A DNA stretch of 64,000 bases from Buttiauxella agrestis (GCF_900446255.1 NZ_UIGI01000001.1:3870763-3934762); one strand, 5' to 3'. Counted from the first letter of the stretch, positions 1 to 11,563 are shown. The notes: generated by a model not told the origin, from the letters alone. Numbers and translations are program-made.

Positions 1-74
1 CATGGTAGTGAAACGTCCGCGCTTTGCCAGTTGCAAAGCACGCGCCATAAATTTTTCATCAAGCGACATCAGCA

Positions 75-75
<1 letters not shown>
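1..75 (-). CDS. ribD: RibD, riboflavin biosynthesis deaminase/reductase (N-terminal fragment)
   Basis: Only the first 25 codons or so lie in the window. The readable N-terminus (MSLDEKFMARALQLAKRGRF, preceded by ML if the first ATG is used) resembles the start of RibD, which carries out the deamination and reduction steps of riboflavin synthesis. Its upstream ATG overlaps the nrdR stop as TAATG, the usual nrdR-ribD coupling in enterobacteria; a second ATG two codons later is an alternative start. The catalytic domains are outside the window, so the call rests on the N-terminus and on synteny. Confidence 0.8.
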
Positions 76-560
<485 letters not shown>

Positions 561-675
561 TTACCGCGAAGTAGCGGTAGTACAAAGGCAACGCCACGTA
601 ATGCTAAGAAATATGACTTTTCATTCCTGGCAGGCTACGCTTAAATCAGGACGAAACTTTAAGGAAAAATTAGCG

Positions 676-1236
676 ATGACAAAGAGTTACCTAAGAATTC
701 TCCTGGTTAGCAGCCTGGTAAGCCTCAGCGCCTGCGCCCAACAAACTGAAGTTCGCCAGATGAAGAGCGAAGTGGGTTCGTTAAATAAAGAAATGACCCA
801 ACTCACCGACCAGACCGTCAAGCTGACGCAACAAAATTCGCTCAATGCCAAATCAACAACTGGCGTTTATTTGCTACCCGGCTCCAAAACGCCCGCTCGC
901 CTGAACAGCCAGTTGGGTAATTTGCAAATGTCTCTGAGCAGCATCACCCCTGAGGCCAACGGCAGCCGGGTGATGCTCATTATTAAGGGCGAGTCGAATG
1001 ATCCGCTGCCTGCTTTCACTGGCAAAGTAGAATGGGGGCAGATTCAGGGCACAACCGATAACTACCAGGAAGTGAACGTCCAGTCGCAACAATTCAGCGC
1101 GCCTGCCAGCGTCTTAGCGCCGAGCGATGTCAGCATTCCATTGCAACTTTCAGGGCTTTCACCCGATCAACCCGGTTTCGTGCGTATTCATGACATTCAG
1201 CCTGTAGACCCTTCACAGGCATTGCCCGCGCAATAA
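676..1236 (+). CDS. yajI: YajI, DUF3251-type outer-membrane lipoprotein
   Basis: 186-residue predicted lipoprotein. The N-terminus MTKSYLRILL is followed by a hydrophobic stretch and a lipobox (L-S-A-C), so cleavage before Cys at about position 20 is expected. A short heptad-like segment follows (residues 25-55), then a beta-rich domain. The start at 676 was chosen over an upstream ATG at 601 because AAGGAAAAA lies just upstream and only this start gives a proper signal sequence. It sits between nrdR and tsx as in E. coli. Molecular function is unknown. Confidence 0.92.
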   Translation: MTKSYLRILLVSSLVSLSACAQQTEVRQMKSEVGSLNKEMTQLTDQTVKLTQQNSLNAKSTTGVYLLPGSKTPARLNSQLGNLQMSLSSITPEANGSRVMLIIKGESNDPLPAFTGKVEWGQIQGTTDNYQEVNVQSQQFSAPASVLAPSDVSIPLQLSGLSPDQPGFVRIHDIQPVDPSQALPAQ

Positions 1237-1346
1237 TCTCCGCAACCCTCACGCCGGTGGGGGTAAGCCTCAGTAACATCTGCGTTTTTTGTTACATCTT
1301 GCCAGAGAAAGTGTGACAAACGACCTGCCTTACCGCCAATAAATCC

Positions 1347-1362
1347 AGTGATCTGAGTCACA
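1347..1362 (+). promoter_or_regulatory. Putative CRP site upstream of tsx
   Basis: AGTGATCTGAGTCACA matches the CRP consensus TGTGA-N6-TCACA in nine of ten core positions. cAMP-CRP activation of tsx is established in E. coli. The distance to the start codon (about 255 bases) suggests the distal promoter. Confidence 0.55.
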
Positions 1363-1446
1363 TATATTTGTAACTTTGCCCCATTCATTTGCTTAAATTT
1401 ACGAAGCAGGTAGAATCCCGCCCGTTTTTAATGTGCGCAAACGTGA

Positions 1447-1462
1447 ACGCAATCGATTACGC
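1447..1462 (+). promoter_or_regulatory. Putative LacI-family (PurR/CytR-type) operator upstream of tsx
   Basis: The sequence CGCAATCGATTACG is a near-palindrome with a central CG. It agrees with the PurR consensus CGCAAACGTTTGCG at 11 of 14 positions. PurR and CytR both belong to the LacI family, so the cognate repressor cannot be assigned by eye. Confidence 0.4.
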
Positions 1463-1616
1463 ATGTGGCGATAATGTGAAATGAAACATATTTTTGTGAG
1501 CAGGGATTTCTATAATAGGCGCGTCAATAAGAAACCAGCTGAATGGTTGATGACCTTGGTGATCACTCACCTCCTGCCCTCACGGGATTCATGTAAAAAC
1601 AGTGGCATAAAATATT

Positions 1617-2510
1617 ATGAAAAAAATTATTTTGGCGGCTAGTACCGTCCTGGCGCTTTCAAGTTCTTTCACGGCTCAGGCCGACGATGCAAAAAATACT
1701 GAATACCTCTCTGATTGGTGGCACCAAAGTGTCAACGTGGTAGGCAGCTACCACACTCGTTTCGGACCAAAAATCACTAACGACGTCTACCTGGAATATG
1801 AAGCGTTTGCCAAAAAAGATTGGTTAGATTTTTATGGCTACATCGATATTCCAAAAACCTTCGAGTGGGGCAACGGCAACGATAAGGGTATCTGGGATGA
1901 CGGTTCTCGTATGTTTATGGAGATCGAACCCCGCTTCTCTATCGACAAGCTGACCGGCACCAGCCTGGCATTTGGTCCATTTAAAGAATGGTACATCGCC
2001 AACAACTATATCTACGATATGGGTGCTCACGGCGACGATGCCAGCAAACAAAACACCTGGTACATGGGTCTGGGTACTGACATCGACACCGGTCTGCCGA
2101 TGAGCCTGTCTCTGAACGTGTATGCAAAATACCAGTGGCAGAACTATGGCGCGTCCAACGAAAACGAGTGGGATGGCTACCGTTTCAAAGTGAAATACTT
2201 TGTGCCGATTACTTCCCTGTGGGGCGGTAATCTGAGCTACATCGGCTTCACCAACTTCGACTGGGGTTCTGATCTGGGCGATGACAACTTCATCGATAAT
2301 AAGGGCAAACACGCCCGTACCAGCAACTCCATCGCTTCAAGCCATATCCTTGCGCTGAACTACGATCACTGGCATTACTCTGTGGTTGCTCGTTACTGGC
2401 ACAACGGTGGTCAGTGGGCAGATAACGCCAGCCTGAACTTCGGTGATGGTGATTTCAACGTGCGTTCTACCGGTTGGGGTGGTTACTTCGTGGTTGGTTA
2501 CAACTTCTAA
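1617..2510 (+). CDS. tsx: Tsx, nucleoside-specific outer-membrane channel
   Basis: 297-residue beta-barrel channel for nucleosides and deoxynucleosides across the outer membrane; also a known phage and colicin receptor in E. coli. Residues 1-22 form a signal peptide ending in TAQA, and the mature protein begins DDAKN. Alternating aromatic-rich strands follow, and the protein ends in ...VGYNF, the terminal-Phe signature for Bam-dependent insertion. It is monocistronic, with an intrinsic terminator right after the stop. Confidence 0.97.
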   Translation: MKKIILAASTVLALSSSFTAQADDAKNTEYLSDWWHQSVNVVGSYHTRFGPKITNDVYLEYEAFAKKDWLDFYGYIDIPKTFEWGNGNDKGIWDDGSRMFMEIEPRFSIDKLTGTSLAFGPFKEWYIANNYIYDMGAHGDDASKQNTWYMGLGTDIDTGLPMSLSLNVYAKYQWQNYGASNENEWDGYRFKVKYFVPITSLWGGNLSYIGFTNFDWGSDLGDDNFIDNKGKHARTSNSIASSHILALNYDHWHYSVVARYWHNGGQWADNASLNFGDGDFNVRSTGWGGYFVVGYNF

Positions 2511-2530
2511 ATAGCTCGCCAAGTCAATTA

Positions 2531-2555
2531 AGCCAGTCAATCGACTGGCTTTTTT
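2531..2555 (+). terminator. tsx intrinsic terminator
   Basis: AGCCAGTC and GACTGGCT form an 8-bp stem around a 4-base loop, followed by a run of T residues. It lies 20 bases after the tsx stop codon. Confidence 0.85.
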
Positions 2556-2581
2556 ATGTCTGCAATTTACGCTGGCGAAAA

Positions 2582-2609
2582 AAAACCGCAGCACCAGGGC
2601 TGCGGTTTT
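2582..2609 (-). terminator. Terminator of the secDF transcript
   Basis: AAAACCGCAGC pairs with GCTGCGGTTTT around a 6-base loop. The A-run on the left reads as a T-run on the minus strand, placing it as the end of the minus-strand sec operon just past the secF stop. Confidence 0.8.
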
Positions 2610-2632
2610 ACTATCAGTGAACGACCTAATGA

Positions 2633-3604
2633 TTAAGGCAGAATCGACGGCTGATCCGCGCCTTCTTTCTCTACTTTCTGCTGCAGCATGTGCTCACGCT
2701 TCATGCCCAGTTTCAGCGCCAGTGCAGACGCGACATAGATAGAAGAAACCGTACCGATAGAAACACCGATGAGCATCGTCAGGGAGAAGCCTTTCAGCAT
2801 TGCTCCACCGAAGAGATACAGCATCAGAATCACGACTAAAGTAGTACCAGAAGTAATCAACGTACGATGCAGCGTTTGCGTCAAAGAAACGTTGAAGATT
2901 TCATACGGCGTACCACGACGAATCTTACGGAAGTTCTCACGAATACGGTCCGATACCACGATACTGTCGTTCAGTGAGTAACCGATAACTGACATCAACG
3001 ATGCGACGATTGTCAGGTCAATCTCAATGTGGAATAGCGACAGCACGCCCAGAGTAATCACCACGTCGTGCATCAACGCAATTACCACACCCGCAGCCAG
3101 ACGCCACTCAAAGCGGAAGCCAACATAAACCAGAATCGAGATAAGCGCGGCTAACAACGCCAGTGCACCATTCTGAGCCAGATCCGCACCCACACTTGGG
3201 CCGACAAATTCGATACGTTTTACGCCAGCATTCTGGTTAGTCGCTTCGTTAATAACCTGAACAACCTTGCTGCCCAGCACTTGCCCACCGGTTTCCCCTT
3301 GGGCAGGTGGCATGCGCACCATGATGTCACGGCTGCTACCGAAGTTCTGAACCAGCGGCTCCGCAAAGCCCGCTTTCTGCAGTGCTTCGCGCATCTGGTC
3401 TAAATCTGCTGGTTTTTCCAGCGAGATTTCGATAACCGTACCGCCAGTGAAATCCAGACCCCAGTTAAAACCTTTCACACCGATAATGGCGATAGAAAGG
3501 ATTAACAGGAACCCGGAGATACCGAAAGCCCAGAAATCCCAGCGCATAAAGTCATGGACTCTACGGCCGTAGTTTAATTGTTCAACAGTATATTCCTGTG
3601 CCAC
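2633..3604 (-). CDS. secF: SecF, protein translocase membrane subunit
   Basis: 323-residue inner-membrane protein of the SecDF-YajC complex, which uses the proton gradient to aid Sec export from the periplasmic side. One N-terminal membrane span precedes a periplasmic domain holding the conserved GLDFTGG segment; five further spans follow, with the typical [13 protein letters not shown] motif. The gene lies 10 bases after secD on the same strand. E. coli has yajD between secF and tsx; here that gene is absent. Confidence 0.98.
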   Translation of the reverse strand: MAQEYTVEQLNYGRRVHDFMRWDFWAFGISGFLLILSIAIIGVKGFNWGLDFTGGTVIEISLEKPADLDQMREALQKAGFAEPLVQNFGSSRDIMVRMPPAQGETGGQVLGSKVVQVINEATNQNAGVKRIEFVGPSVGADLAQNGALALLAALISILVYVGFRFEWRLAAGVVIALMHDVVITLGVLSLFHIEIDLTIVASLMSVIGYSLNDSIVVSDRIRENFRKIRRGTPYEIFNVSLTQTLHRTLITSGTTLVVILMLYLFGGAMLKGFSLTMLIGVSIGTVSSIYVASALALKLGMKREHMLQQKVEKEGADQPSILP

Positions 3605-3614
3605 AACGCACTCC

Positions 3615-5462
3615 TCAGATAGACAGCTTGTTGATGCGTTTGCCGCCGTACAACAGGTTTACGATGGCACGGGTACCGACGATGGCGGTAAACATGGACG
3701 TCGCCACACCAATACCGGTTGTGATTGCAAAGCCTTTAATTGCCCCGGTGCCTACGGCATACAGGATGATGACCTTGATAAGCGTCGTAATGTTGGCATC
3801 GAAGATAGAGCTGAACGCACCCTGGTAGCCTTCGTGGATAGCCTGCTGTACCGAACGTCCGTTACTAAGTTCTTCCTTAATACGTTCGTTTATCAGTACG
3901 TTGGCATCCACCGCCACCGCAAGGGTTAACACGATACCCGCAATACCTGGCATAGTGAGCGTCGCCCCTGGTAACAGGGACATAATCCCAACAATCATCA
4001 CCAGGTTAACCAACAGTGCTGAGGTCGCAATCAGGCCAAACTTCTTATAGAAGAACAGCATAAAGATGATTGAAACAGCCAGACCAGCCAGACACGCTTC
4101 CAGACCTTGCTTGATGTTTTCCATACCCAAAGTTGGGCCGATGGTACGCTCTTCAACAATCTGAATAGGCGCAATCAACGCACCAGCACGCAGCAGCAGA
4201 GAAAGCTGACGCGCTTCGTTCGGGTTGCTGATGCCGGTGATACGGAAGCTGTTACCCAGACGTGACTGAATGTTCGCCACGTTAATAACTTCTTCTTGTT
4301 TCGCCAGAATCGCACGACCGGTTGCATCTTTCTTACCGCTGTCTTTGTACTCCACAAACAGAGTCGCCATCGGCTTACCGATGTTGTCTTTGGTGAAGTT
4401 AGACATGATGTTACCGCCCGCGCTATCAAGTGAAATGTTCACCTGAGCCTGGTTGTATTCATCAGTGCTGGAAGTCGAGTCAGTGATGTGGTCACCGGTC
4501 AGAATCACACGCTTGTAAAGTACAACCGGCTGACCTTCACGGGTATCTTTCACTTCGGAATCGCCCGGCACACGGCCAGAAGCCGCAGCGGAAGCATCTA
4601 CGTTTGTGTTAACCAGACGGAATTCAAGCGTTGCAGTCGCACCAAGAATTTCTTTCGCACGCGCTGTGTCCTGAATACCTGGCAGTTCAACGACGATGCG
4701 GTCCGCACCCTGACGCTGTACCAGAGGTTCAGCCACACCCAGTTGGTTTACACGGTTACGCAGAATATTAATGTTCTGCTGAACGGCATATTCACGCGCT
4801 TCGCTCAGGCGAGCATCTGTCATTACAGCACGCATTGCGTTGCTGCCCTGAGCAGAAATCACCAGATCACGATGGCGTGGAGTTAAATAAGAGATAGCGT
4901 CATCGCGCGTTTTGCTGTCACGGAAGACAACATTCACACCATAGTTATCGGCTTTACGCACGTTGGTGTAAGCGATGCTCTTGTCGCGCAAATCGGTGCG
5001 CAAGTTATCAATGGTCTGCTCCTGGAGTTTACTCAGGGCGGTATCCATATCAACTTCCATCAGGAAGTGCACGCCACCACGCAAATCAAGACCGAGTTTC
5101 ATCGGTTCTGCGGAAATGGCAGATAACCAGCGAGGAGTAGCTGGAGCAAGGTTAAGAGCGACAACGTATTTATCGCCAAGGACGCCCATGAGCGCTTCAC
5201 GAGCACGCAGTTGCGTGTCAGTGGTATCAAAGCGTGCAAGGATCGCACCTTCTTCCAGCGCCACAGACTTAGCGGTTATTTTTTCTGCGTTTAAGGTGTT
5301 CTGGACCTGGATCAGCGTTTGCTCACTGGCGGCGACGCCGCGCGCGCCAGTGATCTGAACTGCCGGATCCTCACCATATAGGTTGGGAAGTGCGTATAGC
5401 AGACCGACGGCAAAGACGACGATCAGCATGATGTACTTCCACAAAGGATAGCGGTTTAGCAC
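3615..5462 (-). CDS. secD: SecD, protein translocase membrane subunit
   Basis: 615-residue inner-membrane subunit paired with SecF. It has an N-terminal membrane span, a very large periplasmic region (about residues 30-450) with the GLDLRGG motif near residue 120, and a C-terminal bundle of five spans containing [15 protein letters not shown], which carries the functionally important membrane Asp and Arg. Length equals that of E. coli SecD. It stands between yajC and secF in a single operon. Confidence 0.98.
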   Translation of the reverse strand: MLNRYPLWKYIMLIVVFAVGLLYALPNLYGEDPAVQITGARGVAASEQTLIQVQNTLNAEKITAKSVALEEGAILARFDTTDTQLRAREALMGVLGDKYVVALNLAPATPRWLSAISAEPMKLGLDLRGGVHFLMEVDMDTALSKLQEQTIDNLRTDLRDKSIAYTNVRKADNYGVNVVFRDSKTRDDAISYLTPRHRDLVISAQGSNAMRAVMTDARLSEAREYAVQQNINILRNRVNQLGVAEPLVQRQGADRIVVELPGIQDTARAKEILGATATLEFRLVNTNVDASAAASGRVPGDSEVKDTREGQPVVLYKRVILTGDHITDSTSSTDEYNQAQVNISLDSAGGNIMSNFTKDNIGKPMATLFVEYKDSGKKDATGRAILAKQEEVINVANIQSRLGNSFRITGISNPNEARQLSLLLRAGALIAPIQIVEERTIGPTLGMENIKQGLEACLAGLAVSIIFMLFFYKKFGLIATSALLVNLVMIVGIMSLLPGATLTMPGIAGIVLTLAVAVDANVLINERIKEELSNGRSVQQAIHEGYQGAFSSIFDANITTLIKVIILYAVGTGAIKGFAITTGIGVATSMFTAIVGTRAIVNLLYGGKRINKLSI

Positions 5463-5489
5463 GGTAGTTCCCTTAGGGAAAAACGAATA

Positions 5490-5822
5490 TTACAGCGCCT
5501 TCATAGTGCCTTTCGGCAGAACGGCAGCTACGAAATCACGCTTGATAACGACTTCAGTCGTGTCGTTCAGCGCGATAGAGATATAGCCAGTTTCAGCTAC
5601 TTTCACTACGCGACCAACCAGACCACCGGTAGTCAGCACTTCATCCCCTTTAGAGATGGAGTCCATCAGTTTTTTATGCTCTTTGGTACGCTTTTGCTGT
5701 GGGCGCAGGATCATGAAATAGAAGATCAGACCAAATACCACCAGCATAAGAATCAAAGAATACGGGCTACCCTGCGACGGAGCACCTGTTGCAGCAACCG
5801 CATCAGAAATGATAAAGCTCAT
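5490..5822 (-). CDS. yajC: YajC, Sec translocon accessory subunit
   Basis: 110-residue single-span membrane protein. The membrane segment is at about residues 22-42 (LILMLVVFGLIFYFMIL), followed by a basic stretch (RPQQKRTKEHKK) and a small cytoplasmic domain with the GDEVLTTGGLVGRV signature. It associates with SecDF. It lies 21 bases after tgt and 27 bases before secD. Confidence 0.97.
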   Translation of the reverse strand: MSFIISDAVAATGAPSQGSPYSLILMLVVFGLIFYFMILRPQQKRTKEHKKLMDSISKGDEVLTTGGLVGRVVKVAETGYISIALNDTTEVVIKRDFVAAVLPKGTMKAL

Positions 5823-5843
5823 TAAAAATCCCTCATTATTAAA

Positions 5844-7004
<1,161 letters not shown>

Positions 7005-7014
7005 TTAAGCCAAA

Positions 7015-7040
7015 ACGCCGTTGGCGTTAGCCAGCGGCGT
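7015..7040 (-). other. Hairpin between queA and tgt
   Basis: An 11-bp imperfect stem (ACGCCGTTGGC with GCCAGCGGCGT) sits in the gap between queA and tgt. On the minus strand it is followed by only TTTTG, so it may attenuate or stabilise the queA-tgt transcript rather than terminate it. Confidence 0.4.
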
Positions 7041-7052
7041 AGAATTCAATGA

Positions 7053-8123
7053 TTAAGCGCCTGGGCGCTCATTTATCGCCTGCGGATTGTACGTGATGAA
7101 CATCGCATCCCCGTAACTAAAAAAGCGATATTCGGAACTTACGGCTTCTTTATAGGCGTTCATGGTGTTTTTATAACCAGCAAACGCGGAAACCAGCATG
7201 ATCAGCGTCGATTCCGGCAGGTGGAAATTGGTCACCAGCGCATCAATCACTTTGTATTGATAACCTGGGTAGATGAAGATTTGAGTATCACCAAAGAAAG
7301 GTTCGATCAGGTCATTTTTTGCTGCCTGAGCCGCACTTTCCAGCGAACGAACCGATGTGGTACCAACCGCGATAACGCGATTACCACGTGCTTTACAGGC
7401 CAATACAGCATCAACGACATCTTGAGGCACTTCCGCATATTCAGAATGCATGATGTGGTCTTCAATGCTGTCAACGCGCACTGGCTGGAATGTCCCGGCT
7501 CCTACGTGCAGCGTGACAAACGCTTGCTCAATGCCTTTATTACGCAGCGCTTCCAGCAGCGGTTCATCAAAATGCAGACCAGCGGTCGGTGCGGCTACAG
7601 CCCCTGGTTTCTGGCTGTACACGGTTTGATAAAGTTCGCGGTCAGACTCTTCATCCGGGCGATCGATATACGGCGGCAGTGGCATATGGCCGATGCTGTT
7701 TAAGATATCCAGCACGCTGCGCTCATCTTCAAACTGCACTTCAAACAGCGCATCGTGGCGCGCAACCATGGTGGCGTGTACGCTTTCATCATCGCCCAGC
7801 AGCAATTCAGCGCCCGGTTTCGGTGCTTTAGAGGCGCGGATATGCGCGAGAATGCGCTTGTCATCCAGCATACGCTCGACCAGCACCTCAATCTTACCAC
7901 CGCTCGCTTTACGGCCAAAAAGGCGTGCCGGGATGACGCGGGTATTGTTAAAGACCAGCAGATCTCCAGGGTTGAGCTTGTCGAGCAAATCGGTGAAAGT
8001 GCCATGCGTTAAATTACCCGTCGGCCCTTCCAGCGACAGCAAACGACACCCACTCCGCTGTGCTTGTGGATAATGGGCAATCAAGGATTCAGGTAATTCA
8101 AAGGAAAAATCGGCAACACGCAT
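7053..8123 (-). CDS. queA: QueA, S-adenosylmethionine:tRNA ribosyltransferase-isomerase
   Basis: 356-residue enzyme that transfers and isomerises the ribosyl group of SAM to preQ1-tRNA, forming epoxyqueuosine. Family-specific stretches are visible: [12 protein letters not shown] at the N-terminus, [22 protein letters not shown] and [16 protein letters not shown]. Length equals the E. coli protein. It heads the minus-strand queA-tgt-yajC-secD-secF cluster and is divergent from acpH. Confidence 0.98.
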   Translation of the reverse strand: MRVADFSFELPESLIAHYPQAQRSGCRLLSLEGPTGNLTHGTFTDLLDKLNPGDLLVFNNTRVIPARLFGRKASGGKIEVLVERMLDDKRILAHIRASKAPKPGAELLLGDDESVHATMVARHDALFEVQFEDERSVLDILNSIGHMPLPPYIDRPDEESDRELYQTVYSQKPGAVAAPTAGLHFDEPLLEALRNKGIEQAFVTLHVGAGTFQPVRVDSIEDHIMHSEYAEVPQDVVDAVLACKARGNRVIAVGTTSVRSLESAAQAAKNDLIEPFFGDTQIFIYPGYQYKVIDALVTNFHLPESTLIMLVSAFAGYKNTMNAYKEAVSSEYRFFSYGDAMFITYNPQAINERPGA

Positions 8124-8226
8124 GGTTTAGAACTCAAGACTTAAAAAGTGGCGCTACAGTCTAGTGCCAGGGGGCTTTCCCTGCAAGGAATAAGCCTCCC
8201 TTACGCCATTTACGGATAAGGTAACT

Positions 8227-8808
8227 ATGAATTTTCTCGCCCATTTACATCTCGCAAGCCTTGCTGACAGTTCCCTTCTCGGAAATCTGCTGGCTGATTT
8301 TGTGCGTGGAAACCCGGATGAAAGTTTCCCGGGCGACGTAGTAGCGGGAATTCGCATGCACCGCCGGGTTGATGTGCTAACCGATAACTTACCGGAAGTG
8401 GCGATTGCGCGGCAATGGTTCCGCCCGGAAACCCGACGCGTCGCGCCAATAACGCTTGATGTGATGTGGGATCATTTTGTGTCACGACACTGGCAAACCC
8501 TGAACCCCACGATCCCTCTGCCGGAATTTGTCGCTTATGCACGAACCAGGATCGAACCCTTCCTGTCAGATACCCCACCCCGTTTTATCAATCTTAATCA
8601 GTATTTGTGGGACGAGCGCTGGCTCGAGCGTTACAGCGACATGGCCTTTATTGCGAATGTTCTCAATGGGATGGCGTCGCGTAGACCAAAACTCGATGCT
8701 TTGCGAGCCTCCTGGCAGGATCTCGATACCCATTATAACGAGCTAGAGGAGCTGTTCTGGCAGTTTTACCCGCGCATGATGGAACTGGCCGAACGAAAGA
8801 GTTTGTAG
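8227..8808 (+). CDS. acpH: AcpH, acyl carrier protein phosphodiesterase
   Basis: 193-residue enzyme that removes the 4'-phosphopantetheine group from holo-ACP. The N-terminus [20 protein letters not shown] and the [13 protein letters not shown] stretch with conserved His and Asp metal ligands are typical of the family (formerly yajB). Length equals the E. coli protein. An AAGGTAACT sequence precedes the ATG. It is transcribed away from queA. Confidence 0.95.
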   Translation: MNFLAHLHLASLADSSLLGNLLADFVRGNPDESFPGDVVAGIRMHRRVDVLTDNLPEVAIARQWFRPETRRVAPITLDVMWDHFVSRHWQTLNPTIPLPEFVAYARTRIEPFLSDTPPRFINLNQYLWDERWLERYSDMAFIANVLNGMASRRPKLDALRASWQDLDTHYNELEELFWQFYPRMMELAERKSL

Positions 8809-8836
8809 CCTGTCGCAGCACCACGATTAAATACTT

Positions 8837-8862
8837 GCCCTTTTACTAAAAAGGGCTATTTT
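8837..8862 (+). terminator. Weak terminator after acpH
   Basis: GCCCTTT pairs with AAAGGGC, followed by TATTTT. It is a short stem with an imperfect T-tract, so its strength is uncertain. Confidence 0.5.
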
Positions 8863-8893
8863 GGATCGCCGCTGTGTGAATATTCATTTTTTG

Positions 8894-8930
8894 ATAGGTA
8901 AATCCTATCTGATTAATTGGCGCAGTATGC
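8894..8930 (+). promoter_or_regulatory. Putative OxyR operator upstream of tsaA
   Basis: ATAGGTAAATCCTAT is a nearly complete OxyR half-element (ATAG-nt-nnn-an-CTAT, one consensus mismatch). Seven bases later a weaker second element (ATTGGCGCAGTATGC) follows, giving the 15-7-15 spacing expected of an OxyR tetramer site. It abuts the -35 box of the downstream promoter. Confidence 0.6.
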
Positions 8931-8960
8931 TTGAGTTAGAGGGATTGCCGCCCCTATACT
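8931..8960 (+). promoter_or_regulatory. tsaA sigma-70 promoter
   Basis: TTGAGT (8931-8936) and TATACT (8955-8960) are separated by 18 bases. The start codon of the peroxiredoxin gene lies about 50 bases downstream. Confidence 0.6.
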
Positions 8961-9008
8961 CCCCCCGTTGCGTTAACACTCACTTTAACAAAATTAACAG
9001 GAGTACAT

Positions 9009-9611
9009 ATGGTCCTGGTTACTCGTCCAGCCCCTGACTTTACCGCTGCAGCCGTTCTCGGCAGTGGCGAAATCGTTGAAAACTTCAACTTCAAAGCACA
9101 CACCAATGGTAAAACCACCGTTGTGTTCTTCTGGCCAATGGACTTCACTTTCGTGTGCCCGTCTGAACTGATTGCGTTCGACAAGCGTTACGAAGAATTC
9201 CAGAAACGTGGCGTAGAAGTCGTTGGTGTATCTTTTGACTCCGAGTTCGTTCACAACGCATGGCGTAAAACCCCTGTTGAGAACGGCGGCATCGGCGAAG
9301 TGAAATACGCGATGGTTGCTGACATTAAGCGTGAAATTCAGAAAGCTTATGGCATCGAACATCCAGACGCAGGCGTTGCTCTGCGTGGTTCTTTCCTGAT
9401 CGACACAAACGGTATCGTGCGTCACCAGGTTGTTAACGACCTGCCGCTGGGCCGTAATGTTGATGAAATGCTGCGTATGGTTGACGCGCTGCAATTCCAC
9501 GAAGAGCACGGCGAAGTGTGCCCAGCTCAGTGGGAAAAAGGTAAAGAAGGCATGAACGCGTCTCCAGACGGCGTTGCTAAATACCTGAGCGAAAACGTTT
9601 CTAGCCTGTAA
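9009..9611 (+). CDS. tsaA: Typical 2-Cys peroxiredoxin (TsaA/AhpC family)
   Basis: 200-residue thiol peroxidase that reduces hydrogen and organic peroxides. The peroxidatic Cys50 lies in DFTFVCP and the resolving Cys171 in HGEVCPAQW. A GGIG motif (residues 93-96) and a C-terminal KYLSENV segment resemble the GGLG/YF elements of overoxidation-sensitive peroxiredoxins, which E. coli AhpC lacks in full. No ahpF lies beside it, so reduction by thioredoxin is more likely. Salmonella carries a comparable gene (tsaA) between malZ and acpH; E. coli K-12 does not. A clear SD (AACAGGAG) precedes the start. The symbol follows Salmonella usage. Confidence 0.9.
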   Translation: MVLVTRPAPDFTAAAVLGSGEIVENFNFKAHTNGKTTVVFFWPMDFTFVCPSELIAFDKRYEEFQKRGVEVVGVSFDSEFVHNAWRKTPVENGGIGEVKYAMVADIKREIQKAYGIEHPDAGVALRGSFLIDTNGIVRHQVVNDLPLGRNVDEMLRMVDALQFHEEHGEVCPAQWEKGKEGMNASPDGVAKYLSENVSSL

Positions 9612-9630
9612 TCGCTAAACGTTTTTGACA

Positions 9631-9656
9631 AAAAGGCCGCGCAAGCGGCCTTTTTT
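9631..9656 (+). terminator. tsaA intrinsic terminator
   Basis: AAGGCCGC pairs with GCGGCCTT around GCAA, followed by six T residues. The stem is GC-rich and is placed 20 bases after the stop. Confidence 0.88.
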
Positions 9657-9671
9657 AATGGTTTTTTCTGC

Positions 9672-11540
9672 TTAAAACGCAAAACAAGAACAGCCCATCA
9701 CGCCCCAGAACGCCCCTTCGTCAGAAACCGGTATCGCCGATTTTCGTGCTGCATCATGTTGATGACCATGCACATTACAGCTCCCACAACATTGATGAAC
9801 TTGCGCCGTCATACCCACTTTTGCCGCTGCGGGCGGTTCGGCTCGATAGTGCCCAGGCACATTTACGACTGGCGACCATTCGGGTAACACGGGAATCGGA
9901 GGAGGAGCCAGGGGCGTAAACATGCCAGCGGCATAAACCACTTTGCCATCCACCAGCGTCAACACCGACTCAATGCCTTTAATTTCCTCTTCCGTCACTT
10001 TGAAATAATCTTTTGAAAGGACGACCAAATCGGCCAGTTGCCCGGTTTTAATGCGCCCTTTTTTACCTTGTTCGCTGGAAAACCACGCACTCCCTGCCGT
10101 CCATAGCTCAAGCGCCACATCACGCGACAGACGATTATTGTCGTCATACATTTGCATTCCACCCACGGTACGCCCGGAAACCAGCCAGTACAGTGCCGTC
10201 CACGGGTTATAGCTCGCCACACGCGTTGCATCAGTGCCCAGGCCGACAGGTAATTCCGCAGCCAGCATTTTGGCTATCGGTGGTGTCTGTTTAACCGCAT
10301 CTGCTCCGTACCGTGCGACGTAATATTCCCCCTGAAACGCCATACGATGCTGAACGGCAATCCCGCCGCCTAGCGCCTTAACGCGTTCGATATTCTTTTC
10401 AGTGATGGTTTCCGCGTGGTCAAAAAGCCAGTGCAAACCGTCAAACGGGATATCGCGATTCACCTTCTCAAACACATCCAGCATGCGGCTGATGGACTCG
10501 TTATAAGTCGCATGTAGGCGGAACGGCCAGCGATGCTCGACCAGATGGCGCACCACGCGCTCCAGTTCTTGTTCCATCCCATCGGGCAAATCCGGGCGCG
10601 GCTGCAAGAAATCCTCAAAGTCGGCGGCGGAAAAGACCAGCATTTCTCCGGCACCATTGGCGCGATAGAAATCCGTCCCCTGCCCCGGTTTGAGCATATC
10701 CGTCCATTTTTCAAAATCCTCCAGCTCATGCTGCGGACGCTGGGTAAAAAGGTTATAGGCGATACGCACCGTCATCTGTTTTTGCGCATGAAGCTGGTCG
10801 ATTATCTGGTAATCCTCCGGGTAATTCTGGAACCCGCCCCCGGCATCAATCGCGCTGGTGATGCCCAGCCGGTTGAGTTCGCGCATAAACTGGCGCGTCG
10901 AATTTACCTGCATTTCCAGCGGTAATTTCGGCCCTTTTGCCAGCGTTGAGTACAAAATCATCGCATTCGGTTTGGCTATTAACATTCCGGTTGGATTGCC
11001 ATTGCGGTCGCGCATGATTTCGCCACCCGGTGGATTTGGCGTCTCTTTGGTGTATCCCACTGCTTTTAACGCGGCCTGGTTTAACAGTGCGCGGTCGTAG
11101 AGATGCAACACAAAAACGGGCGTATCCGGTGCAGCCTCATTGAGTTCTTCAAGCGTTGGCATACGGCGCTCGGCAAACTGAAATTCCGTCCAGCCGCCGA
11201 CCACGCGCACCCATTGCGGGAATGGCGTGCGTAAAGCCTGCTCTTTCAGCATACGCAGTGCATCTGCAAGGGAAGGCACGCCTTCCCAACGTAATTCGAG
11301 GTTGTAGTTCAACCCACCACGAATCAGATGCAGATGCGAGTCATTGAGACCGGGAATGACGGTATGGCCTTTGAGATCGACCCGTTGTGTTTGCTCGTCA
11401 GCAAAACTCATTACCCATGATTCGTTACCCACAGCGATAATTTTGCCGTCTTTTATCGCCACCGCTTGCGCCAACGGCGCTTCGCTATCAAGGGTGTGAA
11501 ATTGTCCGTTCGTGAGAATTAATGAAGCAGATTGCGACAT
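9672..11540 (-). CDS. Amidohydrolase family protein (YtcJ-like) with Cys/His-rich tail
   Basis: 622-residue member of the amidohydrolase superfamily. The N-terminal beta-sandwich (LILTNGQFHTLD...GKIIAVG), the HVIPGLNDSHLHLIRGG metal-binding motif, and the later PFDGLHWLFDHAETIT and GLGTDATRVASYNPW segments match the YtcJ-like group. The substrate is unknown. The start was moved to the ATG of MSQSASLIL because GGAGAA lies seven bases upstream. The last 45 residues are unusual: CCGSC, HGHQH and a final CSCFAF, suggesting an extra metal site. It is the last gene of an operon with an antibiotic-monooxygenase-like gene and a YcaC-like hydrolase. Confidence 0.85.
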   Translation of the reverse strand: MSQSASLILTNGQFHTLDSEAPLAQAVAIKDGKIIAVGNESWVMSFADEQTQRVDLKGHTVIPGLNDSHLHLIRGGLNYNLELRWEGVPSLADALRMLKEQALRTPFPQWVRVVGGWTEFQFAERRMPTLEELNEAAPDTPVFVLHLYDRALLNQAALKAVGYTKETPNPPGGEIMRDRNGNPTGMLIAKPNAMILYSTLAKGPKLPLEMQVNSTRQFMRELNRLGITSAIDAGGGFQNYPEDYQIIDQLHAQKQMTVRIAYNLFTQRPQHELEDFEKWTDMLKPGQGTDFYRANGAGEMLVFSAADFEDFLQPRPDLPDGMEQELERVVRHLVEHRWPFRLHATYNESISRMLDVFEKVNRDIPFDGLHWLFDHAETITEKNIERVKALGGGIAVQHRMAFQGEYYVARYGADAVKQTPPIAKMLAAELPVGLGTDATRVASYNPWTALYWLVSGRTVGGMQMYDDNNRLSRDVALELWTAGSAWFSSEQGKKGRIKTGQLADLVVLSKDYFKVTEEEIKGIESVLTLVDGKVVYAAGMFTPLAPPPIPVLPEWSPVVNVPGHYRAEPPAAAKVGMTAQVHQCCGSCNVHGHQHDAARKSAIPVSDEGAFWGVMGCSCFAF

Positions 11541-11563
11541 AACCTGTTCTCCGCAGTGAAACG

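Larger units (their letters stand above)
1237..1616 (+). promoter_or_regulatory. tsx upstream region with several candidate operators
   Basis: This 380-base gap has no credible gene. It holds a good CRP-like site and a PurR/CytR-like palindrome (listed separately), consistent with the complex catabolite and nucleoside control known for tsx in E. coli. A weak CRP-like half-site lies near 1475-1495. Its remaining sequence shows no strong inverted repeat. Confidence 0.6.

Noticed and set aside
1824-2312. 162-codon frame antisense to tsx
   Set aside because: Shadow of a strongly biased porin gene; tsx on the other strand is certain.
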